From Pedosphaera sp. (GTDB lineage Bacteria; Verrucomicrobiota; Verrucomicrobiia; Limisphaerales; SXQI01), in contig JANYDC010000077.1 in assembly GCA_025359965.1 (NCBI GenBank), positions 1-64,000 on the forward strand: DNA of 64,000 nucleotides, given 5' to 3'. Shown piece by piece: positions 35,525 to 44,621 of the stretch; positions within the stretch are counted from its first letter, which is position 1, and each line of letters begins with the position of its first letter. The notes below the pieces were generated by a model. The model was not told the DNA's origin. It made no database searches and saw only the letters and a program-made list of their open reading frames with translations. The translations under genes and the position numbers were made by a program.

Positions 35525-36253
35525 TCAGAACAAATAATAAGACAAAACAGGGGCAACAATCAGGCTGGGAAGATAATTGGCCAAAGGCACGCGTTGAACA
35601 TCCAACACCACCATCGAAATGCACACCACCAGCAACCCGCCTGTGGCGTTGACAGAACTCATCAGCTCCGGGTGATCCACCCACGGCTTGATGACTTGCG
35701 CCGAGAGAGTAATCGTCCCTTGATAGGCCAGCACCGGCAGAGCTGAAAGGAGGACGCTCCAGCCGAAGGTTCGCGCGAAAACCAAGGAGGCCAATCCATC
35801 CAGCAGGGCCTTTGAGGCCAGCGTCTTGAAATTGCCTGTCAGTCCATCCTGCAACGAACCCAGAATAGCCATCGGACCCACGCAAAATAAAAGCGTACAG
35901 GTCACAAAGCCCTCACTGAACCGCCGACCGCCCTCAGCGTCAGACTGGGCTTTGGAAAACTTCTCCCTCGCCACCTCCCCCACCCGGTTCAAACGCTTCT
36001 GCAGTTTTAGCGCTCGACCGATAAGATTGCCTAAAATGAGGGAGAGAAAAATGACCACCAACTGTTTAATAAAATGGGAAAATGGCGCACGCAAGGCATC
36101 CCAAGTAGTCATCAATCCCACATAAATGATCAGCACGCCGAGGATCATGCGGATGCGGTGCTGCACAGCGTTGGAAAGTCCTTTGTGAAAGAGTAGGCCC
36201 AACGTCCCTCCCACTAGGATGGCCCCCACATTGATCCATGTTCCAATCATCAT
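35525..36253 (-). CDS. DUF554 family membrane protein
   Basis: About 242 residues with six or seven membrane segments, opening MMIGTWINVGAILVGGTLGLL, a clear DUF554 (YqgA-like) start. Typical glycine-rich helices follow: LILGNLIGRALKLQ, CVGPMAILGSLQDGL, and NATGGLLVVCISM. A possible transporter or channel; no function is established. The longer frame from 36283 adds a non-hydrophobic tail and is less likely. Divergent from the PQQ-like gene. Confidence 0.88.
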   Translation of the reverse strand: MMIGTWINVGAILVGGTLGLLFHKGLSNAVQHRIRMILGVLIIYVGLMTTWDALRAPFSHFIKQLVVIFLSLILGNLIGRALKLQKRLNRVGEVAREKFSKAQSDAEGGRRFSEGFVTCTLLFCVGPMAILGSLQDGLTGNFKTLASKALLDGLASLVFARTFGWSVLLSALPVLAYQGTITLSAQVIKPWVDHPELMSSVNATGGLLVVCISMVVLDVQRVPLANYLPSLIVAPVLSYYLF

Positions 36254-36379
36254 CGTCGCAACACTCCCAGAATCCACCCTCACCCCAAAGACAAATGTAC
36301 AACCTACAAACTCGGTTGGCAGGACTCAATAGCATGAGCAGGCTTGTTGCTTCGGCCAAATTGTTGGAGTGTGGGGGGT

Positions 36380-37750
36380 ATGCACTCACTATTCCGCTCG
36401 GCAGGCCAGGTCAGGCTGATTGGGCTCGTCGTAATCGCCATTTTATTCTCGGTGATAGTCGGAAAGGCGGATGACAGTTGGCCGCAATTTCGCGGGGCGG
36501 GATCGTTGGGAGTGGCAGATCATCCCGGTCTGCCAGAGCGTTGGGGCACTAACCAAAATGTGGCTTGGAAGGCGGGCATTGAGGGGCGCGGATGGTCCTC
36601 GCCGATTGTATGGGGCAACCGGGCGTTTTTGACCACTGTCTCCACCGATGCCCAGGTGGAAGCGCCCAAGAAAGGGCTCTACTTCGGAGGCGACCGCAAG
36701 GACATCCCTGAAGGCACCTTTCATTGGGTGGTGTTATGCCTGGATCTGGCCACTGGCAAGGAATTGTGGAGGCGCGAGGCGCATGCGGGGATTCCAGCCA
36801 ACCAACTGCACGTCAAGAATAGCTATGCCTCGGAAACGCCTGTTACCGATGGGGAACGCGTCTACGCCTATTTCGGAAATGTGGGGCTGTTCTGTTACGA
36901 CATGGAAGGCAAACCGCTCTGGTCCACCAACTGGCCGACGGTGAAGATGCGTTACGGATGGGGCTCGGCCGCTTCGCCTGTGGTCCACAAGGGCAAAATT
37001 TTTGTGGTCAATGACAATGAGGATAAGTCGTTTGTCACCGCGTTGGACGCCAAGACGGGGCGAATGCTCTGGAGAACGGAGCGCGATGAAAAAAGCAACT
37101 GGGCCACACCTTACGTCTGGGAAAACGAATCCCGCACAGAACTAATCACACCAGGGACTGGACGGGTGCGCTCCTACGATCTCGACGGGCGCTTGCTGTG
37201 GGAATTCGGTGGAATGTCGACCATCGCCATACCGACCCCGTTCTCCAAATTCGGCCTGCTCTACGTTGCCTCGGGTTACGTCGGCGATAAGGTGCGCCCA
37301 TTCTTCGCCATCAAACCCGGGGCCTCGGGCGACATCAGTTTGAAACAGGGCGAAACCAACGGCGCATTTATGGCGTGGTCCATGCCCACCGCCGCCCCTT
37401 ACAATCCGTCGCCTCTTGTTTATGGAGATTACATTTACGTCCTATTTGATTTCGGTTTCTTGAGCTGTCACGATGCGCGCACCGGCGCGGTGGTCTATGA
37501 AAAACAACGCGTCCGCACCGCCCCCACCGGCTTCACCGCATCCCCGTGGGCCGCCAACGGAAAAATCTACGCCCTTAGCGAGGACGGAGACACCTTCGTG
37601 TTTCAGGCAGGCCCTGAGTACAAGCTGCTGCATACGAATTCGCTGGAAGAAATGTGCATGTCCACACCAGCCATTGCTGGCGACCGCATTCTGATCCGCA
37701 CCTTTGGTAACCTCTACTGCATCAAGGCCGGAGCTGGAGGTTCACTATGA
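36380..37750 (+). CDS. Secreted PQQ-like beta-propeller protein
   Basis: About 456 residues. Start at 36380, after a G-rich Shine-Dalgarno-like GGGGGG, gives a signal peptide (LIGLVVIAILFSVIVGKA) and a mature N-terminus DSWPQFRGAGSLGV, the standard opening of the verrucomicrobial/planctomycetal outer-membrane-protein-assembly-like propellers. Blades contain W-motifs such as CLDLATGKELWRREAH, ALDAKTGRMLWRTERDE and YDLDGRLLWEF. No dehydrogenase metal or PQQ ligand set is evident, so a binding or scaffold role is as likely as catalysis. The next gene starts in its stop codon (ATGA). Confidence 0.88.
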   Translation: MHSLFRSAGQVRLIGLVVIAILFSVIVGKADDSWPQFRGAGSLGVADHPGLPERWGTNQNVAWKAGIEGRGWSSPIVWGNRAFLTTVSTDAQVEAPKKGLYFGGDRKDIPEGTFHWVVLCLDLATGKELWRREAHAGIPANQLHVKNSYASETPVTDGERVYAYFGNVGLFCYDMEGKPLWSTNWPTVKMRYGWGSAASPVVHKGKIFVVNDNEDKSFVTALDAKTGRMLWRTERDEKSNWATPYVWENESRTELITPGTGRVRSYDLDGRLLWEFGGMSTIAIPTPFSKFGLLYVASGYVGDKVRPFFAIKPGASGDISLKQGETNGAFMAWSMPTAAPYNPSPLVYGDYIYVLFDFGFLSCHDARTGAVVYEKQRVRTAPTGFTASPWAANGKIYALSEDGDTFVFQAGPEYKLLHTNSLEEMCMSTPAIAGDRILIRTFGNLYCIKAGAGGSL

Positions 37751-39543
37751 GGGGTGCAGTACCCGATAACGCCCTCTTCAAACGATTCGAATTGATCACC
37801 CACATAATTCGTCTGAATACCGTGTATTCTTCCCTGCCCATCCGCCGTTTCGTGGCGACTATTCTCCTATGCATGGTCATCCACACCGTGATCGCGGACG
37901 ACTTTTTCAAAGGTGTCCACCGCGTGGTTTTTCTTGGTGACAGCATTACCCACGGCGGTCAGTACGTGTCAGATGTTGAGCTGTTTTCCATCGCTCGGTT
38001 TCCTCAACAGAAAATCGAGTTTTTAAATCTCGGCCTGCCCAGCGAAACAGTATCAGGCCTCTCGGAAGCCGGCCACGCAGGAGGAGCTTTTCCCAGGCCT
38101 GATCTGGACGAGCGTTTGGACCGGGTTCTGGCCCTGACCAAACCCGATCTCGTTATTGCCAGCTACGGGATGAATGACGGAATTTATTTTCCTTTCAACA
38201 AGAAACGTTTCGCACGGTTTAAGGAGGGGATTACCCGCTTGCACAAAAAAGTGATCAAATCAGGGGCAAAGATCATTCATCTCACTCCCAGCCCATTCGA
38301 TTCCCTTCCCTTAAAAGGCCGGGCTCTCCCCGCGGGTCTCGACAGTTATCCTCAACCTTTTGAAGGTTACGATGGTGTGCTAAATCAATACTCAGAATGG
38401 TTATTGGCCAGACGTTCCAAAGGTTGGGAGGTGGTTGACATCCACGGAGCGATAAACGCTTATTTAGCCGAGCATCGAAAAACCAACTCGAACCTGACTT
38501 TTGCCGGAGATGGCATCCACATCAACGACCATGGCAACTGGCTCGTCGCCCGGGAAATTTTGAAGTACGTTGGCGCGCCAACAGGAATTCGGCAGTTCGA
38601 CGATGTGAATGCCTTTCTAGCCACAGTTACGAATGGCGAAGAGATTTATCCGCTCATTCAAAAGCGGCAGGCCTTGCTCAAGGACTCCCTGCTCGCCACT
38701 GCCGGTCACCGTCGTCCTGGCATGGGCAAAGGCCTGCCGTTGGCTGAAGCCAGGCAGCAGGCATCGGTCATTGGCGAACGTTTACAAACGCTGGCACTGC
38801 CATTTCCAGGCAAGCGCGCTCAATGGAATGGTTACGACCGATATGACTACGAAGTTGACGGCAAACCCGTACAGGTCGTTGTCCCACGCGAAAGTGTTTC
38901 AGCCAAACCTTGGGTCTGGCACGGTGAATTCTTCGGCCACAAACCCGAGCCTGAAATTGCACTATTGGAAAAAGGATTTCACGTCGTTTACATGAGTCTG
39001 CCTGACATGCTCGGCAGCCCAGAAGCAGTGCAGCATTGGAACGCGTTCTACGAGGACCTCACTCAAAAGCGCGGGCTCGGCAAAAAAGCCGCTTTGGTCG
39101 GGCTAAGCCGTGGTGGCCTGTATTGCTATAACTGGGCCTCCGCGAACCCTGAAAAAGTATCGTGCATTTACGCAGATGCGCCCGTGTGCGATTTCAAAAG
39201 CTGGCCCGGCGGCAAGGGCAAAGGCAAGGGCAGTCCCGGCGACTGGCAATTGGTCCTCAAGCGTTATGGTTTTAAAAACGAAGCGGAAGCCTTGGCTTAT
39301 GACAAAAACCCCGTCGACAACCTTGCGCCCTTGGCGGCGGCTCATGTGCCGTTGCTCCACGTTTACGGAGACGCGGACGACGTTGTGCCGTGGGAAGAGA
39401 ACACCGGCCTGATCGCCAAGCGTTATCGTAAATTGGGCGGAAGCATCACCCTCATAGCCAAACCCGGCGTAGGTCATCATCCACACGGACTTGAGGATTC
39501 GGCACCCATCGTGGATTTCATTCTGAAAGCGGCCGCTCAATAG
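37747..39543 (+). CDS. SGNH hydrolase fused to an alpha/beta hydrolase
   Basis: A 598-residue two-enzyme fusion, probably secreted (hydrophobic segment about 34-50). The N-terminal half is an SGNH esterase: block I FLGDSITHGGQ, block III YGMNDGI, block V DGIHINDHG with the catalytic Asp and His. The C-terminal half (about 350-598) is an alpha/beta hydrolase: nucleophile elbow GLSRGG, acid in YGDADDVVPWEEN, histidine in GVGHHPHG. Both active sites look complete. Likely substrates are acetyl or other esters on polysaccharides; that is inference. It overlaps the propeller gene upstream by four bases. Confidence 0.9.
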   Translation: MRGAVPDNALFKRFELITHIIRLNTVYSSLPIRRFVATILLCMVIHTVIADDFFKGVHRVVFLGDSITHGGQYVSDVELFSIARFPQQKIEFLNLGLPSETVSGLSEAGHAGGAFPRPDLDERLDRVLALTKPDLVIASYGMNDGIYFPFNKKRFARFKEGITRLHKKVIKSGAKIIHLTPSPFDSLPLKGRALPAGLDSYPQPFEGYDGVLNQYSEWLLARRSKGWEVVDIHGAINAYLAEHRKTNSNLTFAGDGIHINDHGNWLVAREILKYVGAPTGIRQFDDVNAFLATVTNGEEIYPLIQKRQALLKDSLLATAGHRRPGMGKGLPLAEARQQASVIGERLQTLALPFPGKRAQWNGYDRYDYEVDGKPVQVVVPRESVSAKPWVWHGEFFGHKPEPEIALLEKGFHVVYMSLPDMLGSPEAVQHWNAFYEDLTQKRGLGKKAALVGLSRGGLYCYNWASANPEKVSCIYADAPVCDFKSWPGGKGKGKGSPGDWQLVLKRYGFKNEAEALAYDKNPVDNLAPLAAAHVPLLHVYGDADDVVPWEENTGLIAKRYRKLGGSITLIAKPGVGHHPHGLEDSAPIVDFILKAAAQ

Positions 39544-39636
39544 CCTTGTTGGTTGGTTTCTAGCAGCTTCAGCAGAACAAAAAAAGTATCAGCTCGCCGT
39601 TGCCCTTTACGCCTTTTCCGGCCTATTTTACCTGAG

Positions 39637-42600
39637 ATGACACCTGCCAACAAACCATTCAACCGCTGGCTCACCTTAAGCGCGTGGATGCTTTCTTTGG
39701 CGGGCGCGTTGGCCGCGTCCCCCGTACCGATTGATTTCAACCGTGATATACGCCCTATTTTTTCCGAGCATTGTTATGCCTGCCATGGCCCGGACGAAGG
39801 CAAACGCAAGGCTGGCTTGAGGCTCGATGTTGAACAGGATGTCTTCAAAAAATTGAAATCCGGTGAGCGGGCCGTCGTTCCGGGCGACCTGACCCACAGC
39901 TCCCTCATCTCGCGCATCAATTCCACCGATCCCGATGAATTGATGCCGCCGACCAAACATGGCAAACCCATCTCGCGGCAGCAAATTGATCTTCTCACCA
40001 AATGGGTGGCCCAGGGGGCGCATTGGCAGAGTCACTGGTCATTCATCGTCCCACAGCGCCCTCCCTTGCCGAAGGTGAGGGACAAAGCTTGGGTCCGGAA
40101 TCCTGTCGACCAATTTATCCTGCAACGATTGGAGGCAGCCGGTTTGAAGCCCAATCCCGAAGCAGACAAAACCTCCATCCTCCGCCGGGTGACCTTCGAC
40201 CTGACCGGCCTGCCGCCCACCATCGAGGAGGTGGATGCCTTTCTGGCCGACCATTCCGAAAACGCCTACGAGAAGGTCGTTGATCGCCTGATCGCCTCCC
40301 CCCACTACGGCGAGCGCATGGCCCAACAGTGGCTCGATCTTGCGCGCTACGCCGACACCAGTGGTTATCATTTTGACGGAGTCCGTTTCATGTGGCTGTG
40401 GCGGGATTGGGTGATCGACTCGTTCAACGCCAACAAACCCTTCGACGAGTTCACAGTCGAGCAGTTGGCCGGTGATCAACTCCCCAAGCCCACCCAAAAC
40501 CAGCGCATCGCCACCGGTTTCGTTCGCAACAACATGACCAACGACGAGGGTGGCGCGGACCCCGACGAATATCTCAACAAATACGTGGCCGACCGGGTCA
40601 CCACCATGGGCTCCGTCTGGCTCGGCCTCACCGTAGGCTGTGCCGAGTGCCACGACCACAAATACGACCCGCTTAAAACCAAGGAATTTTACCAGTTCTA
40701 CGCGTTCTTCCACAACGTGCCGGAGAAAGGTTTGGACCGCATCCGAACCGACAATCCTCCTCCGCGCCTGCCGGTACCCACCCCCGAACAGGCCATGAAA
40801 TTTGTGGAAATGGATTTCACTTTGAAGGATGCCGAGAAAACCCTTCAAGACAAAATCAACGAACTCGGCGAAACCCAGGAAAAATGGGAGCGCGAAACCA
40901 TCGAGTACCCTCCCGGCAAACCTAACGCCTCCGGTCTGTTGGGCGAGATCGGACTTCAAGATTCCACGACCTGGGTTTCAGCCCAAGGCAAAAATGAAGC
41001 GAAGCAGGCCACCACCAACTCGCTGATATTTGTGGACGGAACTCCGGGACGCGCCCTCAAACTGGAGGCCGCCAATCATCTTGAATTTGAGGTCAACCCC
41101 GCCTTTGATCGAACCAACAGTTTCAGCTACGGCGCTTGGATAAACATCCAATCCGCCAATGGCACAATCATCTCCAAAATGGAGAAGGAACCGTCCTTCA
41201 AAGGCTTTGACCTCATCGTGGGAGACGGCCGATTCAATGTTCACCTCGTGGACGCATGGCCAGCCAATGCCCTCAAAGTCAAAACCAAGGAACAATTCCC
41301 GCAAAATCAGTGGACTCATGTGCTGGTTACGTATGATGGATCCGGCAAAGCCTCTGGCGTTCGTATTTACGTCAACGGTCGCAACCGTGATCTTGAGGTC
41401 GAAAAAGATCAGCTCACCGGCTCGCTGGCAAATGCCGAACCGCTGCGAGTCGGCGCTCGCCACGCCAAGTCGGATTTCACAGGCCTGATAAGCCAGGTGC
41501 GCCTCTACACCCGCGCCTTGTCGGCTGAGGACGCCCGACTCTCCACCTACGAGACTTACTTCGCCATCATCAGCAAATCCCGAGGGAAGAGAAACGACAC
41601 AGAGCGCGCCGATCTCGCCCGCTTCTACAAAGAAAATCACGCCATTGATTACCTGCGTGCCGAAACCGCTTTGGCCAAGGCGCGCCGCGAAAAGGAAGCC
41701 TCCTACGCCGCGATCCCAACCACCATGATCATGGAGGAGATGGACCCGCCGCGTGACACCTTCGTCCTGACTCGTGGTGATTTCCGCACGAAGGGCGAGA
41801 AGGTCGGACCCGCCACTCCGGCGTTCTTGCCCCCGCTGCCGAGTGGCCCAACCAATCGATTGAACCTCGCACGCTGGCTGGTATCTCGTGAGCAACCCCT
41901 CACTGCTCGTGTCACCGTCAACCGCTATTGGACCACCTTCTTCGGCACCGGTCTGGTAAAAACCGTCAACGACTTCGGTTCGCAGGGCGAATGGCCCAGC
42001 CACCCCGCGCTGCTCGATTGGCTGGCCACACAATTCCGTGATGGTGGCCCAATCGAAACTCGCCGGAGCAAACTCGAAATCGCACGCGCATGGGATGTGA
42101 AGGCCATCGTCCGACTACTAGTCACCAGTGCGAGCTATCGCCAATCTGGCGCGGTGAGTCCGGAAAAATTGGAGCGCGATCCTTACAACCGGCTGCTCAC
42201 ACGTGGCCCCCATCTCCGCCTCGACGCCGAGTTCGTGCGCGACAACGCACTGGCCGTGGCCGGCCTGCTGAATCTTCAAGTGGGCGGAGCCAGTGTCAAA
42301 CCCTACCAACCCGCGGGCATTTGGGACGGCACCGATTCCACCTACACCCAGGACCACGGCGAGCCCATCTACCGCCGAGGCATGTACGTCTTTTGGCGGC
42401 GATCAGCTCACTACCCGTCGTTCGCTACCTTCGACGCCCCCAACCGCGAAGTCTGCACCTTCCTGCGCCAGCGCACCCAGACTCCTCTCCAATCGCTGGT
42501 CATGATGAACGATCCCGTCTACGTCGAAGCCGCACGCGGTCTGGCCCAACGCGTCCTCACCGAGGAACCGGTTGATCTGCAAAAACGTTTGATCAAAGCT

Positions 42601-42825
42601 TTCCGTCACACACTGGGACGACCGCCAGCCGCCTCGGAAATCCAAGTGCTCAACCGCTCTTATGATCAACAACTGGCCAACTTCAAAGAAGACCCCGCCG
42701 CCGCCGAAGCTTTTCTTAAAGTGGGCGAGTTAAAGCTTCCCGAAGGCATCAATAAAGTGGATTTCGCCGCCCTCTCAGCCACCGCCAGCGTGCTGCTAAA
42801 TTTGAACGAGACCATCACCAAATAA
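39637..42825 (+). CDS. PSCyt1/DUF1549/LamG/DUF1553 secreted protein
   Basis: About 1062 residues, starting at 39637 with a signal peptide (WLTLSAWMLSLAGALAAS). A planctomycete cytochrome-like domain follows with haem motif CYACH at about residues 46-50. DUF1549 comes next (NPVDQFILQRLEAAGL; RYADTSGYHFDG), then an inserted LamG/concanavalin-like domain (about 460-600, SYGAWINIQSANGTIISKMEK), and DUF1553 (LARWLVSREQPLTARVTVNRYW; FATFDAPNREVCTFLRQRTQTPLQSLVMMNDPVYVEAAR). Such proteins pair with DUF1501 proteins, as here (11 bases). They are abundant in Planctomycetes and Verrucomicrobia and are tied by context to polysaccharide use, but the biochemistry is not settled. Confidence 0.93.
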   Translation: MTPANKPFNRWLTLSAWMLSLAGALAASPVPIDFNRDIRPIFSEHCYACHGPDEGKRKAGLRLDVEQDVFKKLKSGERAVVPGDLTHSSLISRINSTDPDELMPPTKHGKPISRQQIDLLTKWVAQGAHWQSHWSFIVPQRPPLPKVRDKAWVRNPVDQFILQRLEAAGLKPNPEADKTSILRRVTFDLTGLPPTIEEVDAFLADHSENAYEKVVDRLIASPHYGERMAQQWLDLARYADTSGYHFDGVRFMWLWRDWVIDSFNANKPFDEFTVEQLAGDQLPKPTQNQRIATGFVRNNMTNDEGGADPDEYLNKYVADRVTTMGSVWLGLTVGCAECHDHKYDPLKTKEFYQFYAFFHNVPEKGLDRIRTDNPPPRLPVPTPEQAMKFVEMDFTLKDAEKTLQDKINELGETQEKWERETIEYPPGKPNASGLLGEIGLQDSTTWVSAQGKNEAKQATTNSLIFVDGTPGRALKLEAANHLEFEVNPAFDRTNSFSYGAWINIQSANGTIISKMEKEPSFKGFDLIVGDGRFNVHLVDAWPANALKVKTKEQFPQNQWTHVLVTYDGSGKASGVRIYVNGRNRDLEVEKDQLTGSLANAEPLRVGARHAKSDFTGLISQVRLYTRALSAEDARLSTYETYFAIISKSRGKRNDTERADLARFYKENHAIDYLRAETALAKARREKEASYAAIPTTMIMEEMDPPRDTFVLTRGDFRTKGEKVGPATPAFLPPLPSGPTNRLNLARWLVSREQPLTARVTVNRYWTTFFGTGLVKTVNDFGSQGEWPSHPALLDWLATQFRDGGPIETRRSKLEIARAWDVKAIVRLLVTSASYRQSGAVSPEKLERDPYNRLLTRGPHLRLDAEFVRDNALAVAGLLNLQVGGASVKPYQPAGIWDGTDSTYTQDHGEPIYRRGMYVFWRRSAHYPSFATFDAPNREVCTFLRQRTQTPLQSLVMMNDPVYVEAARGLAQRVLTEEPVDLQKRLIKAFRHTLGRPPAASEIQVLNRSYDQQLANFKEDPAAAEAFLKVGELKLPEGINKVDFAALSATASVLLNLNETITK

Positions 42826-42836
42826 CGCGCACCACT

Positions 42837-44276
42837 ATGAATCTCGATACCGAAATCCAACGGATCCTCTCGCGCCGCGCCTTCCTGACCCGCAGCACCA
42901 CTGGCCTCGGAGCCATCGCTTTGGGCTCCCTCCTCCGCACGCAACAAGCCCAGTCTGCCCTGTCTAAACCCGTCGGCGAGCTCAAGGCCCTCCACTTTGC
43001 TCCCAGAGCCAAACGCGTCATCTACATGTTCCAATCCGGTGCGCCGTCGCATCTCGATCTGTTCGACCACAAACAAAAACTCCGCGACATGACCGGCGAG
43101 GAACTCCCTCCCAGCGTGCGCATGGGCCAGCGCATCACCGGCATGACGGCCGGCCAAAGCGTCCTGAAATGCGTCGGCCCAGCCTTTGATTTCCAGCGTT
43201 ATGGAAAGTCCGGCGTGGAACTGAGTTCGATGATCCCTCACATCGGCTCCATCGTGGATGAGATCGCCCTAATCCGCTCCATGCACACCGAGCCGATTAA
43301 CCACGATCCCGCCGTGACCTTTTTCGGTACTGGCAACCAACAACCCGGTCGCCCCACCATGGGTGCGTGGCTCGCTTACGGTCTCGGCACCGAAAACGAA
43401 AACCTCCCCGCCTATGTGGTGCTCACCAGCGGCGCGGGCGGCCAAGCCTTGCAGGCTCGCTATTGGGGCAATGGTTTTCTCTCAGGCAACTTCCAAGGCG
43501 TGCAGCTCCGCAGCCAGGGCGACCCCGTCCTCTACGTCTCCAACCCGCCCGGACTCAGTTCCAAAGCCCGCCGTCAGATGCTCGATTCCATGCAGGAGCT
43601 GAACAAACGCCAGCTTGGCATGCTGGGCCAGCCCGATATTGCCACCCACATCGACAACTACGAGCTCGCCTTTCGCATGCAATCCAGCGTTCCGGAACTT
43701 ATGGATATTTCGAAGGAACCCAAAGCCGTTTTGGAAATGTACGGTGCCGAGCCCGGCAAAGCCTCCTACGCCAATAATTGCCTCCTGGCTCGCCGCCTGA
43801 CCGAAAGTGGCGTCCGTTTCGTCCAACTCTGCCACCGCGATTGGGATCACCACGGCGGCCTGCCCGATGGCATCAAAGCCCAGACCAAAGCCACCGATCA
43901 AGGCAGCGCCGCGTTGATCAAGGATCTTAAACAACGCGGCCTGCTCGATGAAACCCTCGTCATCTGGGGCGGCGAATTCGGCCGCACCGCCTACAGCCAG
44001 GGCGATATCAGCAAAACCAGCTTCGGCCGCGATCATCACCCCCGCTGCTTCTCCATCTGGATGGCTGGCGGCGGCATCAAACCTGGCCTCGTCCTGGGCG
44101 AAACCGACGACTTCGGCTACAACATTGTCAAAGACCCTGTCAACGTCCACGACCTCCACACCACCATCCTCCACCTCCTCGGCATCGATCACGAAAAATT
44201 CACCTACCGCTCCGAAGGCCGCGATTTCCGCCTAACTGACACCAGCGGCGAATTGGTCAGGCCCTTGTTGGCCTAG
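42837..44276 (+). CDS. DUF1501 family protein (Tat-exported, sulfatase-like fold)
   Basis: A 479-residue protein with a twin-arginine type N-terminus (LSRRAFLTRSTTGLGAIAL). DUF1501 marks: YMFQSGAPSHLDLFDHK, MIPHIGSIVDEIALIRSMHTEP, FVQLCHRDWDHHGGL, VIWGGEFGRTAYSQG, RDHHPRCFSIWMAGGGIKPG. The family is distantly related to alkaline phosphatase/sulfatase folds. It is the obligate-looking partner of the preceding DUF1553 protein. Export of both suggests a periplasmic complex. Exact activity is unknown. Confidence 0.94.
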   Translation: MNLDTEIQRILSRRAFLTRSTTGLGAIALGSLLRTQQAQSALSKPVGELKALHFAPRAKRVIYMFQSGAPSHLDLFDHKQKLRDMTGEELPPSVRMGQRITGMTAGQSVLKCVGPAFDFQRYGKSGVELSSMIPHIGSIVDEIALIRSMHTEPINHDPAVTFFGTGNQQPGRPTMGAWLAYGLGTENENLPAYVVLTSGAGGQALQARYWGNGFLSGNFQGVQLRSQGDPVLYVSNPPGLSSKARRQMLDSMQELNKRQLGMLGQPDIATHIDNYELAFRMQSSVPELMDISKEPKAVLEMYGAEPGKASYANNCLLARRLTESGVRFVQLCHRDWDHHGGLPDGIKAQTKATDQGSAALIKDLKQRGLLDETLVIWGGEFGRTAYSQGDISKTSFGRDHHPRCFSIWMAGGGIKPGLVLGETDDFGYNIVKDPVNVHDLHTTILHLLGIDHEKFTYRSEGRDFRLTDTSGELVRPLLA

Positions 44277-44321
44277 GCAGTTTTCATCCCTGTCCCGCCT
44301 AAAGAGGTAAACTCCAATACG

Positions 44322-44345
44322 GCATCCCCGCGCAGGCGGGTATCT
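44322..44345. repeat. Hairpin resembling the common GCGGG-type dispersed repeat
   Basis: In the 345-base gap after the DUF1501 gene, CATCCCCGC and GCGGGTATC pair around GCAG with one mismatch. The sequence is like the short palindromic repeats widespread in GC-rich bacterial genomes. It could also act as a weak terminator, but no T-run follows. The rest of this gap shows no gene; the ribosome binding site of the next gene (GGAGGAG) lies at its end. Confidence 0.4.
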
Positions 44346-44621
44346 AGACACTTAACCTGCGGTTCAACCTCAATAGCCATGAGACCATCTTATACTGGCT
44401 GGCCAAATGCACGAAACTGGAGCCTGAAGACAGGAACGGAAAGCGCATAAACCAAACCGGGCGACCCAATTGGCAGGTCAGCAATTAGGGCTTGCGTGGA
44501 TATTCAGGGCAATTCGTTCCAAAATCTGTTTTTAAATGCCCCTTAGGAAGATGGTAAATCTGCCGATTTACAAGTTCGAGTCAATCCAGGTGAGCTGGAG
44601 AGGAGGAGTTGCTATTACGAT

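Noticed and set aside
40039-42033. Long reverse-strand frames opposite the DUF1549/LamG/DUF1553 gene
   Set aside because: Shadows of a strongly conserved + strand gene; no start signals or domains.
43482-44192. A 236-codon reverse-strand frame inside the DUF1501 gene
   Set aside because: Low-complexity Glu/Ala/Val-rich translation typical of antisense GC-rich codons; the + strand shows DUF1501 motifs throughout.
44530-44590. tRNA-like text (GTTCGAGTC after a possible TAAAT/ATTTA stem)
   Set aside because: No matching acceptor stem, T stem or D arm could be built; chance similarity is more likely.
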